Source: Bacteroidia bacterium
Lineage (GTDB): Bacteria; Bacteroidota; Bacteroidia; J057; JAIXKT01
DNA length: 58,317 nt
NCBI GenBank assembly: GCA_026932145.1
Contig: JAIXKT010000024.1
Span: forward strand, 1-58,317
Direction of reading: 5' to 3'
Shown: positions 19,701 to 28,116 of the stretch, one piece after another
Layout: each line of letters begins with the position of its first letter
Numbering within the stretch: position 1 is the stretch's first letter
Position numbers and translations under genes: made by a program
Notes under the pieces: model-generated
What the model saw: the letters and a program-made list of their open reading frames with translations, nothing else
What the model was told of the DNA's origin: nothing
Database searches by the model: none

Positions 19701-20775
19701 ATTTGCCAGCGTACGAAATGCTGTAACACTTTGTAAACTGCCTAACGTCGATGTAGTGATTACTACCGACAAAACGAAATGGTCCCGTTGTATAGTAGTA
19801 GAAACCTCCCCTTCAAAAGAGCTTGGTTCCGGTGCTCCAATTATGGCAGCAAAGTATAGAACTTCGTTAGATATAGATGGAAAGCCTATAACCCCTGCCG
19901 GCAGACGAGACGACTATGGATATAGTTATTTCCCGGGTTATGCTTACAATGTAGATACTGGGGAACGGCTGAACCTGTTTTTTGGAGAAAGCTCTTGGAA
20001 CCGTGCCGATAATGGCGATGATATGTTATTTAACCCTTCGGCTGGCTTCGGTTCTGATGGATCTGCACCGGGAGGCCGTCATTATTTATATGTAACAAAC
20101 CAACGCTATGACGGATGCGCCGATTATGCAAAAGATCTTTGTGTAGGAACGGCAAGTTTACCAACGGGCGTAACCAATGGTGTTGTCGTTTACAACTATC
20201 CTAATATGGGAGATACAGCACGCTTTGAAAACGTCTATCGCCACGTAGCGTGGGCATCTGTGCCACTTGTTAGCGCCTCAAGTTATGAGTATAAATCATA
20301 CAACCAAATTCCGGCAGATGTTAAAATATCCTTGCGTGTAAATCACCAGTTTGAGACTATGGCCGGTACTAACCCAACATACGACTTCGACCTGAACTCC
20401 TATGCCGCTGAAGCAAATGTTAATGATGTTGCTAAAAAGGCAGTAACAGATTTGATAAAAGTAGTTCCTAATCCTTTTTATGGCCGCTCTGGTTCCGGAC
20501 AAGGCCGTTATGAAACGAGCCAGTTAGATAACCGATGCAAGATAACTAACTTACCTTTTAAATGTAAGATTCAGATATTTACGCTTTCTGGAACTTTAGT
20601 GAGAACTTTTAACAAAGAGGCAGAAGATCCTGCATTAGAATGGGATTTTAAGAATAAAGATGGCGTAACAGTAGCCAGTGGTGTCTATATCATTTATGTA
20701 GATGCCGGCGATTTAGGAACTAAAGTTTTAAAATTATTTGCGATACTTCCGGAGTTAGATCTTCAATCATATTAA
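16726..20775 (+). CDS. Large secreted T9SS-type surface protein
   Basis: A 1349-residue exported protein with a signal peptide of about 25 residues. No enzymatic domain is recognised. Around residues 340-370 lies an Asp-rich calcium-binding stretch of thrombospondin-3 type (GIDNDKDGLIDELD, then DDDDDGLIDEDDE). The C-terminus resembles a T9SS type A sorting domain: KVVPNPFYG near 1248, IQIFTLSGTLVRTF, WDFKN, VASGVYIIYV and a final K-rich strand. The gene starts 12 bases after the TonB receptor and is followed 19 bases later by a PorV-like gene; all three are co-transcribed. The family appears in Bacteroidota as an unnamed receptor-linked surface protein. Attachment or a cargo role at the cell surface is an inference. 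Confidence 0.85.
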   Translation: MIIRKLFYGLFILLFSSITFKTVARELPKVRKTQQTTRTAEACLPSSSSITLDINNVRTLIHNGGDMWWDLVGAPRYEIPKVEDLASKRHSSFAASLWIGGIDATGQLRVAAQTYRQDGNDFWPGPLDLTGGTTEKAYCSKWNKHYKITREEVDAFRAEYARVGAGIDMSKYPNVRDWPGNNYDAGFELKLAPFKDINQDMRYSPTDGDYPKIKGDQAIWWVINDKGDIHTATGGQQIGIEIQMMAFAFSATNAINNMTFYSQKVVNRSPITLNQTYIAQWADIDLGFYNDDYVGCDTLRGLGFAYNGDADDNANSGGYGLNPPAIGVDFFQGPIADPNDGIDNDKDGLIDELDINGIDDDDDGLIDEDDEIYERWAMSKFVYYNNDFTLTGNPQTAGHYYGYMTGFWKDGSPIVKDYSQGYSPGGSYPRTNYMFPTYPGPACSYAAPATGDVWTEKTAGNPPADRRLLQSAGPFTLRPGAVNEIVTGVVWARKYVDDQFGSLCELLSADDVAQALFDAKFQLVDGPTSPDLAIEEFDRELVLSWDNSVSSNNYNETYAGVDPVLSKIFQGNIERATFRFQGYLLFQLASENVSAQELYDSDHARLLLQCDIKDGVSTIVNRSMTTLSGVSEPIIVDQTMVNGANKGIIHSISVKEDLFAEGSVKQLVNYRPYYYGIIAYAYNDTSSDGRKFLQGRLGFKAMKAVPHKIEFENYGTHLNAQYGTGVNISRTNGYGTGGNYLEFTPETINDIVTNGFATNTIYKGGFAPVSVKVVNPKEVKKKQYRLEITRDALLRTAISSTGDTTWYYADWVLYEKNGSNLDTVFVSTYTKNSVSRVAIPEPLNGTEKLIKDKQGNSHGIAIAIKDAQNPGTNPLDPLNGFVDSKMTFSNSAKQWLTGLPDVDGFPAFNWIRSGGCPRDGDNKEELWDYCINTGINYKNYCSYDEQQAFEKVLQGTWAPYILTRGLVYGNGSAFDGSNVCPRIGFQENSNNIFASVRNAVTLCKLPNVDVVITTDKTKWSRCIVVETSPSKELGSGAPIMAAKYRTSLDIDGKPITPAGRRDDYGYSYFPGYAYNVDTGERLNLFFGESSWNRADNGDDMLFNPSAGFGSDGSAPGGRHYLYVTNQRYDGCADYAKDLCVGTASLPTGVTNGVVVYNYPNMGDTARFENVYRHVAWASVPLVSASSYEYKSYNQIPADVKISLRVNHQFETMAGTNPTYDFDLNSYAAEANVNDVAKKAVTDLIKVVPNPFYGRSGSGQGRYETSQLDNRCKITNLPFKCKIQIFTLSGTLVRTFNKEAEDPALEWDFKNKDGVTVASGVYIIYVDAGDLGTKVLKLFAILPELDLQSY

Positions 20776-20794
20776 TTTAATTGGTAGCAAGTTC

Positions 20795-21862
20795 ATGAAA
20801 AATAAGATATTAATTTGGGTCTTTTGGATAGTAAGTTTTGGTTATACGTTAGCCGGAAATCCGGAGCGTTCTGGTCAGGCAGGAGCTACCCAATTGTTAA
20901 TTAATCCGTATGCACGTTCTGGCGGTTTTCACGGCTTAAATGTCGCCAACGGAACTGGTGCTGAAGGTTATTACTATAACCCAGCTGCTTTTGCCCATGT
21001 GCGTAGAACAGAACTGTTATTTTCACATACCCGCTATTTGGTTGGTACTGATATTAACATCAACGCTTTTGGTTTCGGCCAGAAATTTCGTAAAGGTGGT
21101 GTAATCGGCTTATCAGTAGTCTCTTTTGACTTAGGTAAGTTTGAACGCACTACCATCGACAATCCAGACGGAGGATTGGGGTATTTTAGCCCTACTTTTT
21201 TAAACTTAGGTTTAACTTATGCAAATGCTTTTGCTGCGGATAGAATCTTCGTTGGATTTACCGTAAAACTTGTTCATGAGGCTATTCCGGATGCTTCAGC
21301 CAGTGGAGTAGCTTTTGATGCCGGTGTGCAATATAGAAGTGAAAACGGAAAATGGAAAGTAGGTACGGCTCTTCGAAATGTTGGCCCTGAAATGGGCTAT
21401 AAAGGAGACGGGTTAAACACTCGTGCTGCATTAGGTGGCTCTCAATCAACGTATTCCAATAGTGTTTCAACCCGAGCTGCTACGTTTCAACTTCCGGCAA
21501 CGCTCTCATTAAGCACTTCATACGACTTCGTTTTTGCAGAAGACCATACGATTACTCCGCTCGTAACATTTATATCAAATTCTTTTTCAAAAGACCAATT
21601 CGGTTTGGGATTAGAATATAGGTTTAAAACCTATTTGATGTTAAGAGGTGCTTATCTATATGAAAATGGAATAACTTCATCTGAAAACAGAACTACGGTT
21701 TATACGGGTTTAGCTGCCGGCATTTCTACTGAAATTCCGTTTAAGGCGAGCAAGTCGGCTGCCGAAGATGCACCTAAATCCTCTTTTGGAGTGGACTACA
21801 GCTACCGAGCTACAAATCCATTTCAGGGCGTTCATACTTTTGGAGTTCGTCTGAACTTCTAA
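20795..21862 (+). CDS. PorV/PorQ-like outer-membrane protein (UPF0164-type)
   Basis: A 355-residue beta-barrel protein. The signal peptide ends at about residue 21. The mature N-terminus has the PorV/PorQ pattern: QLLINPYARSGGFHGLNVAN, then YYYNPAAFAH, and the barrel strands alternate to the final VHTFGVRLNF with C-terminal Phe. PorV carries T9SS cargo proteins from the translocon to the cell-surface attachment complex. This copy lies in an operon with a T9SS-type cargo and a TonB receptor, so it may serve that cargo specifically and need not be the genome's main PorV. A strong terminator follows at 21886-21929. Confidence 0.85.
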   Translation: MKNKILIWVFWIVSFGYTLAGNPERSGQAGATQLLINPYARSGGFHGLNVANGTGAEGYYYNPAAFAHVRRTELLFSHTRYLVGTDININAFGFGQKFRKGGVIGLSVVSFDLGKFERTTIDNPDGGLGYFSPTFLNLGLTYANAFAADRIFVGFTVKLVHEAIPDASASGVAFDAGVQYRSENGKWKVGTALRNVGPEMGYKGDGLNTRAALGGSQSTYSNSVSTRAATFQLPATLSLSTSYDFVFAEDHTITPLVTFISNSFSKDQFGLGLEYRFKTYLMLRGAYLYENGITSSENRTTVYTGLAAGISTEIPFKASKSAAEDAPKSSFGVDYSYRATNPFQGVHTFGVRLNF

Positions 21863-21885
21863 TAACCGATAAAAATGTATTATGT

Positions 21886-21929
21886 TTGGGTTTTTACAGC
21901 TATAAAGCTTTAAAAACCCAACTTTTTTT
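21886..21929 (+). terminator. Rho-independent terminator of the receptor operon
   Basis: A perfect 11-bp stem (21886-21896 with 21911-21921, GGGTTTTTA paired with TAAAAACCC) is followed by C and seven T. An inner AGCT/AGCT pairing shortens the loop. It ends the three-gene operon before the oxidoreductase gene. Confidence 0.9.
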
Positions 21930-21946
21930 AATTTAGAATTTTCTAT

Positions 21947-22924
21947 ATGATAAAAATAGGGCTTTTAGGGGCAGGACATTTGGGGAAAATACATCTGAAA
22001 TTGCTAAAAAATATTCCTGATTTTGAAATAGTTGGCTTTTATGATTCAGACTCAGATGTTGGAAAATCAGTTTCAGAAGAGTACTTAGTTCCTTATTTTT
22101 CTGATTACGATTCGTTACTTGCCCAAGTTGATGCCTTAGATATTGTTACACCCACGATTTCCCACTTTGAATATGCCAAAAAAGCTATTCGAGAGTTTAA
22201 GCATATTTTCATAGAGAAACCTTTGACCCAGACACCAGAAGAAGGGAAAAAGTTGGTTATGTTGACTCAGGAAGCAAATATAAAAGCACAAGTGGGTCAT
22301 GTAGAGCGGTTTAATCCGGCTTTTTTAGCCATCAAAGACAAATGCACCAAGCCAATGTTTATTGAGGGACATCGCTTGGCACAATGGAACCCACGCGGTA
22401 CTGATGTTTCGGTGGTATTGGATTTAATGATTCATGACATTGATTTGGTAATTAGTGTTGTAAAGTCTCCCGTTAAGCGTGTTTTAGCTACCGGAGTACC
22501 TATCATAAGCCCAACACCGGATATTGCTAATGCACGAATAGAGTTTACAAATGGATGTGTAGCAAACCTAACAGCCTCTCGCATTTCATTAAAAAATATG
22601 CGTAAAATGCGCCTGTTCCAAAAAGATGCTTACATCTCAGTTGATTTCTTAGAAAAAAAATCAGAAATAATAAACCTGATTTCACCAAGTACCGAGACAG
22701 CGGCTGACCAAATTCGCTTCGACTTTGAAGTAGGAAACCAGAAAAAATCGCTGCTCTATAACCAACCCACAATAGAATCAGTAAACTCAATTCAATTAGA
22801 ATTAGAAGCATTTGCAGACAGCATAAAAAATGATACTGAGCCAACAGTAACCATAGAGCAAGCCTACCAAGCGTTACTAACAGCCCAAATGATTATTGAT
22901 AAGATGCCGAGTTATTCCCTCTAA
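21947..22924 (+). CDS. Gfo/Idh/MocA-family NAD(P)-dependent sugar oxidoreductase
   Basis: A 325-residue cytosolic dehydrogenase. The Rossmann motif IGLLGAGHLGKIH begins at residue 4, the conserved EKPLTQ lies near 94, and the second domain contains VGHVERFNP and DLMIHDIDLV (catalytic His region, near 165). The family oxidises or reduces sugars and inositols; members such as WlbA/WbpB make acetamido-uronic acids for surface glycans. Its stop overlaps the start of the next lipoprotein gene by one base (TAATG). It is followed by a polyprenyl-phosphate sugar transferase, so a role in nucleotide-sugar synthesis for a surface glycan is likely, though the substrate is not determinable. Confidence 0.9.
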   Translation: MIKIGLLGAGHLGKIHLKLLKNIPDFEIVGFYDSDSDVGKSVSEEYLVPYFSDYDSLLAQVDALDIVTPTISHFEYAKKAIREFKHIFIEKPLTQTPEEGKKLVMLTQEANIKAQVGHVERFNPAFLAIKDKCTKPMFIEGHRLAQWNPRGTDVSVVLDLMIHDIDLVISVVKSPVKRVLATGVPIISPTPDIANARIEFTNGCVANLTASRISLKNMRKMRLFQKDAYISVDFLEKKSEIINLISPSTETAADQIRFDFEVGNQKKSLLYNQPTIESVNSIQLELEAFADSIKNDTEPTVTIEQAYQALLTAQMIIDKMPSYSL

Positions 22925-23778
22925 TGCGAAATATTGTAGGCTGTTTTTTGTGTATTTGGATAGCTCTGGACGGCTGTACATTCATTGACCACTTCAATGA
23001 AAAGCCGGCCTACATTGAAGTGAATAACGCCTATTATTTTTTAAACGCTCAAAAGAATGACACTGCTTCCCTTGCACTTAAAGATATTTGGGTTTATCAA
23101 TACCCAAATATTCAAGGGATATATGAGCTACCGGCAAAATTTCCGGTTTTAAATGCAGATTCTAAGATGTATATCTTTCAGGGTGGAGTTTTTGAAAACG
23201 GGCTTTCAGCAATTCGCAGACCATATCCTTTTTGGAAGAATGATACTACTTACCTAAACCTTAGTCCAGGGTTAGTGCAGCAATACAATCCTAAATTTCA
23301 TTATTATTCGGATTCAGTGCTGGTATTCCCGATTGCAGAAGACTTTGAAGGAGTTGGCGTAAAACTACAACATAATGGGAGCACAATGGATACAGTTTCT
23401 TTGCAATTATCCTCTACGGATGTGTATAGAGGCCAAAAAAGTGCGACTATGACATTTGATTCTACCCATCATCAGTTTTTGCAGATTTCTACCCAGCCGC
23501 TTACGTTGCCCACAGATAGAGAGGTTTGGTTAGAAGTAACCTTAAAGGGAGATGTTTATCTGGAAGTTGGCTTAGAATATCGTGGAACTACGATAGAGCG
23601 AGTAACTCCTTTTGCCGCATACGGTTATCCAGAACGCTGGAACACCGTGTTTTTTAACCTATCTCCATTAGCGACAAAAAATCCAGGAACCACTAAATAC
23701 TTAATTTTAAAAGCTACCGGAGACGGAAAGGAACGGTTTTTGCGTTTAGATAATATCCGGATGATTCATGCAAAATAG
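22924..23778 (+). CDS. Hypothetical lipoprotein
   Basis: A 284-residue protein with a lipoprotein signal: a short hydrophobic stretch, then ALDGC with the lipidated Cys at residue 18. The rest is beta-rich (SVLVFPIAEDFEG, VSLQLSSTDVYRGQKSATMTF, WLEVTLKGDVYLEVGLEY) and looks like a carbohydrate-binding-type jelly roll in its second half. No family is recognised. The start overlaps the stop of the oxidoreductase and the gene is followed after two bases by the sugar transferase, so all three are translated from one mRNA. It may sit on the outer membrane or periplasmic face as a partner of the glycan pathway. Confidence 0.8.
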   Translation: MRNIVGCFLCIWIALDGCTFIDHFNEKPAYIEVNNAYYFLNAQKNDTASLALKDIWVYQYPNIQGIYELPAKFPVLNADSKMYIFQGGVFENGLSAIRRPYPFWKNDTTYLNLSPGLVQQYNPKFHYYSDSVLVFPIAEDFEGVGVKLQHNGSTMDTVSLQLSSTDVYRGQKSATMTFDSTHHQFLQISTQPLTLPTDREVWLEVTLKGDVYLEVGLEYRGTTIERVTPFAAYGYPERWNTVFFNLSPLATKNPGTTKYLILKATGDGKERFLRLDNIRMIHAK

Positions 23779-23780
23779 TT

Positions 23781-25187
23781 GTGAAAAGAAGATTTAGCCA
23801 GTTTTTATATTACGTCTGTTCAGATTTTTTACTCTCCTATGGAGTCTGGTTAGTATTCTATGTATTTCGCAAAAAATATGTCGAAATAGAGCCAATTATC
23901 TTTACATCACGGGAGTTTATTTTGCCACTCATTATCAGCACTTTCTGGATTATATTGTATGCTATTGCCGGATTATATAGAGAAAATCTAAGACGTTCTC
24001 GCTTACGTGAACAAATTGCGTTGTTTCAAGTAGCTGTATTTGGAGTATTGATAATTTTTTTCTCTACATTTATTGATGACCATATTGCTGACGTTCGGGA
24101 TTATCGCTACATATTTGGGTTCTATTTACTATTACAGTTTTTGGTGTTAGGTTTGGGGCGCATTATTATTTCTACCTACTTCAAAATCAGGCTTAAACGT
24201 GGCCTATCGGGCTATAGAACCGCTATAATAGGATCTTCAGAAGCTGCACTTTCGATATTACGAGATACACAAGATACCCGTAAATCATTGGGATTTGATG
24301 TTTTAGGTTATGTTTCCTTAAACGGTTTAGATTATCAGAATGCACCTTTGTTTGGAAAATTAAAAAGATTGGGAGAATTCAAAAACCTCGCTCAAATAGT
24401 CTCAAAAAGAAAAATTGAAGAAGCAATTATTGCCATGGATATTCACGACCATAATGCACTGTTGAATGCTATTAACGTATGCAATAAATTGAGTCTGAAA
24501 ATATACGTTGTTCCGGATATGTATGATTATTTGATAGGGAATGTTAAAATGTCAAACCTATTTGGTACTCCGCTTATTGAGGTTTCTTCCAAAATGATGA
24601 CCGCTGAAGAGCTATTTATCAAAAGGGTAATGGATATTGTTGTTGCATCTATGGTTTTAATATTGCTTTCTCCGGTTTATTTAGCCATTGCAATATTCGT
24701 TCGGTTAGGTTCGCCAGGGTCAATTTTTTATCGTCAAGAGCGAATTGGCCTAAACGGTGAGCCATTCAAAATCATTAAATTCAGGACAATGTATGTTGAT
24801 GCAGAAAGGCATGGCCCATCTTTAGCTTACAAAGACGACCCACGAATTACCCCGATAGGAAAAATTTTACGTAAAACCCGTTTAGATGAGTTTCCGCAGT
24901 TTTGGAACGTCTTAAAAGGAGAAATGAGTTTGGTAGGCCCAAGGCCGGAACGCCAGTTTTACATAGACCAAATCGTCCAACGTGCCCCGCACTACTTACA
25001 ATTACAACGAGTAAAACCCGGAATTACATCTTGGGGACAAGTAAAATATGGATACGCCGAAAACGTTGACCAAATGATAGAACGCCTGAAATATGACATC
25101 TTATATATCGAAAACAGATCATTATCACTGGATTTCAAGATTTTAGCTTATACAGTAATCACCATCATCGAAGGGAGAGGTAAATAA
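23781..25187 (+). CDS. Polyprenyl-phosphate sugar transferase (WbaP/WcaJ-type)
   Basis: A 468-residue inner-membrane enzyme that transfers a sugar-1-phosphate to undecaprenyl phosphate, the first step of a surface polysaccharide or O-antigen-like chain. The first 140 residues hold about four membrane segments; residues 145-260 form a Rossmann-like domain (YRTAIIGSSEAALSIL). The transferase domain from about 275 begins with FIKRVMDIVVAS plus a re-entrant helix and has the motifs FYRQERIGLNGEPFKIIKFRTM, KTRLDEFPQFWNVLKGEMSLVGPRPE and KPGITSWGQVKYGY. The start is a GTG at 23781, two bases after the previous stop; no ATG fits. It is operonic with an oxidoreductase and a lipoprotein upstream and a PorE-like gene eight bases downstream. 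Confidence 0.94.
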   Translation: MKRRFSQFLYYVCSDFLLSYGVWLVFYVFRKKYVEIEPIIFTSREFILPLIISTFWIILYAIAGLYRENLRRSRLREQIALFQVAVFGVLIIFFSTFIDDHIADVRDYRYIFGFYLLLQFLVLGLGRIIISTYFKIRLKRGLSGYRTAIIGSSEAALSILRDTQDTRKSLGFDVLGYVSLNGLDYQNAPLFGKLKRLGEFKNLAQIVSKRKIEEAIIAMDIHDHNALLNAINVCNKLSLKIYVVPDMYDYLIGNVKMSNLFGTPLIEVSSKMMTAEELFIKRVMDIVVASMVLILLSPVYLAIAIFVRLGSPGSIFYRQERIGLNGEPFKIIKFRTMYVDAERHGPSLAYKDDPRITPIGKILRKTRLDEFPQFWNVLKGEMSLVGPRPERQFYIDQIVQRAPHYLQLQRVKPGITSWGQVKYGYAENVDQMIERLKYDILYIENRSLSLDFKILAYTVITIIEGRGK

Positions 25188-25195
25188 TTCAACTT

Positions 25196-27151
25196 ATGAA
25201 ACAGTTCATTTTCTTTTTTTTATCCTTAGTCGGATTTTTGTATTCAGGCTTAATTTATGCCCAAAAGCCGGAAGACTTTGGCATTAAATCCAAAAAGTCA
25301 TTGAACTTTTACTTGCAAGGAGAAACCCAAAAGCGATATAGAGCTTATGAAAGCGCAGCAGTTCTATATGAAGAAGCAGTGAAAATAGAGCCTACTTTTG
25401 TGCAAGCCCGTTTTTCTCTGGCAGAATGTTACTTTATCTTAGAAAAAACGCCCAAAGTACGCGAAAACCTCTCAATAGCATTTCATTATGCGCGCAACCA
25501 AAATTGCGTAAACTGTGCCTATTATATGGCTGATACATACATCAAAGAAGCAAATTATGACTCAGCAGCCTATTGGTATAGCCAATTTTTAAACCAACAA
25601 ACTCCGGGAACCCCGCAATACATATCAATTGCCAAAAGAAGCCTTCCCTCTTGTAAATACGCCGCCGGCGCTATGAAGCACCCGATTGAATACAATCCCA
25701 AAAATATGGGACTTGCCGTAAATTCCGGTGGCCACGACTACCTCCCAAACTTAACAGCCGATGACGAACTGATTTTCTTCACATCCCGAAGAAATACCAA
25801 TATTGGCGGCTTCAACAGAGAATTAAAGGATTATGCTGAAGACTTTTATTACTCAATTCGTAAAGACGGAGTTTGGCAGGAAGCCGTTAATTTAGGCCCT
25901 CCGGTAAATACCGAACTGAATGAAGGTTCAGCGAGCATTAGCCCAGATGCACAAACTGTTTATTTTACGATTTGCAACGCCCCAGGAGGCTTCGGCAGTT
26001 GCGATTTGTATTGGGCAGAAATGGAAGGAACTACCTGGAAAAATCCACAAAACCTTGGCAATAAGGTAAATTCCGCCGCTTGGGAGTCTCATCCCTCAAT
26101 CTCGAATGACGGTAAAACATTGTATTTTTCATCCTCCCGACCGGGCGGAAAAGGTGGAGCAGACATCTGGTATGTAACCAAAACCTCAGACGGATGGTCA
26201 GATCCAATAAATATCGGTGAACCCATTAACACCCCCGGCGACGAATACAGCCCTTTTATCCACGCTGACGGACAAACACTGTACTTTTCCTCCAACACAC
26301 ATCTGGGAATGGGCGGCTTCGACTTATTTTTTAGTAAAAAAATGCCCGGCGGCAAATGGTCAAGCCCAAGGAACTTAGGATACCCACTCAATACCAGTGC
26401 AGATGAACGATCTATGTTTATCAATGCTGCCGGAAACAAAGGTTATATCAACGCTAACCGCCCAGATAGCTACGGGCAAACAGATTTGTATGAATTTGAC
26501 TTAGATACAACCATCCGCCCAGAAAAAGCCACATTCCTACGCGGTTACGTCTATGACTCTTTGACCAAAAAACCACTGTACGTCCAAGTAACATTGATTA
26601 ACTTGGCCACAGGGGATACCGTCAGACAAGTTCATTCAAACAAAACAACCGGCAAGTTTTTATTATCATTACCGCTAAATCAAGATTATGCCGCTTTTGT
26701 AGAAACTCCCGGTTACCTTTTTTATAGTAAAACCTTTCACCTGACGGCCAAAGAAGAATCTCGATATTTTGAGTTAGAAATTCCCTTACAACCAATTCAA
26801 GTTGGGGCTACCATAGTTTTAAACAATATTTTCTTTGAGACAGCTAAATATGACCTCTTACCCGCTTCATTTATTGAGCTGGGTAAAGTAGTTACATTCA
26901 TGCAGAAAAATGCTCGTATGCGCGTACAATTACGCGGACATACAGATGCCATTGGCACAGATGCTGATAACCTCAAACTAAGCCAAAACAGAGCTAATTC
27001 AGTTCGTGAATACCTGATTTCCAAAGGAATAGAAAATAACCGTTTAGAAAGTATCGGACTTGGTGAAACCGTTCCAGTGGCTGATAACAATACCGAAGAA
27101 GGAAGAGCACTTAATAGAAGAACGGAATTTAGAATCTTATCAATCCAGTAA
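25196..27151 (+). CDS. PorE-like protein: TPR, PD40 propeller, CRD, OmpA domain
   Basis: A 651-residue envelope protein with a signal peptide ending LIYAQ near residue 23. In order it has TPR-like helices (about 30-150), a PD40/WD40-like beta-propeller with repeated DG.TLYFSS units (FFTSRR, LYFSSSRPGGKGGADIWY, LYFSSNTHLGMGGFDLFF; about 170-430), a carboxypeptidase-regulatory-like fold (about 445-525), and a C-terminal OmpA peptidoglycan-binding domain (RGHTDAIGTDADN, NRANSVREYL, NRRTEFRI). This is the architecture of PorE, the T9SS component that anchors the complex to peptidoglycan, and also of several PorE paralogues. It lies eight bases after a glycan-initiating transferase. Confidence 0.88.
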   Translation: MKQFIFFFLSLVGFLYSGLIYAQKPEDFGIKSKKSLNFYLQGETQKRYRAYESAAVLYEEAVKIEPTFVQARFSLAECYFILEKTPKVRENLSIAFHYARNQNCVNCAYYMADTYIKEANYDSAAYWYSQFLNQQTPGTPQYISIAKRSLPSCKYAAGAMKHPIEYNPKNMGLAVNSGGHDYLPNLTADDELIFFTSRRNTNIGGFNRELKDYAEDFYYSIRKDGVWQEAVNLGPPVNTELNEGSASISPDAQTVYFTICNAPGGFGSCDLYWAEMEGTTWKNPQNLGNKVNSAAWESHPSISNDGKTLYFSSSRPGGKGGADIWYVTKTSDGWSDPINIGEPINTPGDEYSPFIHADGQTLYFSSNTHLGMGGFDLFFSKKMPGGKWSSPRNLGYPLNTSADERSMFINAAGNKGYINANRPDSYGQTDLYEFDLDTTIRPEKATFLRGYVYDSLTKKPLYVQVTLINLATGDTVRQVHSNKTTGKFLLSLPLNQDYAAFVETPGYLFYSKTFHLTAKEESRYFELEIPLQPIQVGATIVLNNIFFETAKYDLLPASFIELGKVVTFMQKNARMRVQLRGHTDAIGTDADNLKLSQNRANSVREYLISKGIENNRLESIGLGETVPVADNNTEEGRALNRRTEFRILSIQ

Positions 27152-27184
27152 AAACAAACCCTATAGTCCGAAAAAATTCAAGCA

Positions 27185-27215
27185 TTGACATTGAAAAAAT
27201 ATGTGCCTAAATTTG
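27185..27215 (+). promoter_or_regulatory. Bacteroidota promoter for the Omp28 gene
   Basis: TTG at 27185-27187, a 20-base spacer and TAAATTTG at 27208-27215 fit the phylum consensus almost perfectly. The expected transcription start near 27222 leaves a leader of about 14 bases and excludes an upstream start codon for the next gene. Confidence 0.7.
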
Positions 27216-27235
27216 TGTGTTTTTATCGCAGATTT

Positions 27236-28093
27236 ATGAAAACCCACTATTGGCGAATTAGCTTGTTTCTTGTTTGGGGATATATCATCGCCGGTTGCGA
27301 TATCATAGATTTTCCCTATAAAGAGGCCACCCAAAACACAAACGTATTTACTTGTACAGATAGTTCAGGATTTTCTACTACCCGAAAAGTGTTGATAGAA
27401 GACTACACCGGATTTAAGTGCGGAAATTGCCCCGAAGCTGCCGATGTCGCTAAAACCATACTACATGAATACCCAAACAAAGTGGTCGTTATAGGCGTTC
27501 ATGCAGGTGCTTTTGCTAAACCCGATAATAATCATACAACTGATTTTAGAACACCTGTTGGCACTGAATGGGATAACTTCTTTGGAGTAGGCGCAGCCGG
27601 AAACCCAAACGGCATGGTAAACCGAATAAAATGGAACAACGAAATGATAGTTCCCTATACTTTGTGGAGAGCAGCTACAGAACAATATCTGGCTAATTTA
27701 CCATACATAGCTGGAATACAACTCTGCAAGCAATATAACGAAACCGAAAATAAACTTAAAGTTAAGGTAGATGTTAAATACACCATAAAAAGAGATACAG
27801 CCGACTTTTTGGGTGTTTACTTAATAGAAGACAGCGTTGTAGCCTACCAAAAAGATTATCGCTTAATAAATGCTGACGTGCCGGACTATGTCCATGAACA
27901 CGTTTTACGGGCTGCCCTAAACAGCACTTGGGGAAGGCCCGTTACGAATGATGCTTCGGCAGAAATTGGCAAGATTTATACAAACACCTTTGAAATTGCT
28001 ATAGATCCGGCTTGGCGCAGAAACCACCTGAAAGTAGTAGCTTTTTTGAGAAATAACTCCACACAGGAAATTATTCAAGTGGAGCAATACTAA
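27236..28093 (+). CDS. Omp28-family outer-membrane lipoprotein (thioredoxin-like)
   Basis: A 285-residue lipoprotein. The signal sequence SLFLVWGYIIAGC places the lipidated Cys at residue 21. The domain that follows has a thioredoxin-like start, VLIEDYTGFKCGNCPEAADVAKTI, with a CxxC pair, then VVVIGVHAGAF and GVGAAGNPNGMVNR, the usual pattern of Omp28-related proteins. Omp28 is an abundant surface protein in Porphyromonas; its exact role is unclear, and the CxxC suggests redox or disulfide handling. The ATG at 27236 is chosen because a TTG at 27185 would lie in the -33 promoter element and would ruin the signal peptide. It has its own promoter. Confidence 0.85.
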   Translation: MKTHYWRISLFLVWGYIIAGCDIIDFPYKEATQNTNVFTCTDSSGFSTTRKVLIEDYTGFKCGNCPEAADVAKTILHEYPNKVVVIGVHAGAFAKPDNNHTTDFRTPVGTEWDNFFGVGAAGNPNGMVNRIKWNNEMIVPYTLWRAATEQYLANLPYIAGIQLCKQYNETENKLKVKVDVKYTIKRDTADFLGVYLIEDSVVAYQKDYRLINADVPDYVHEHVLRAALNSTWGRPVTNDASAEIGKIYTNTFEIAIDPAWRRNHLKVVAFLRNNSTQEIIQVEQY

Positions 28094-28116
28094 CTAATTA
28101 CTAAATCTTATGTACA

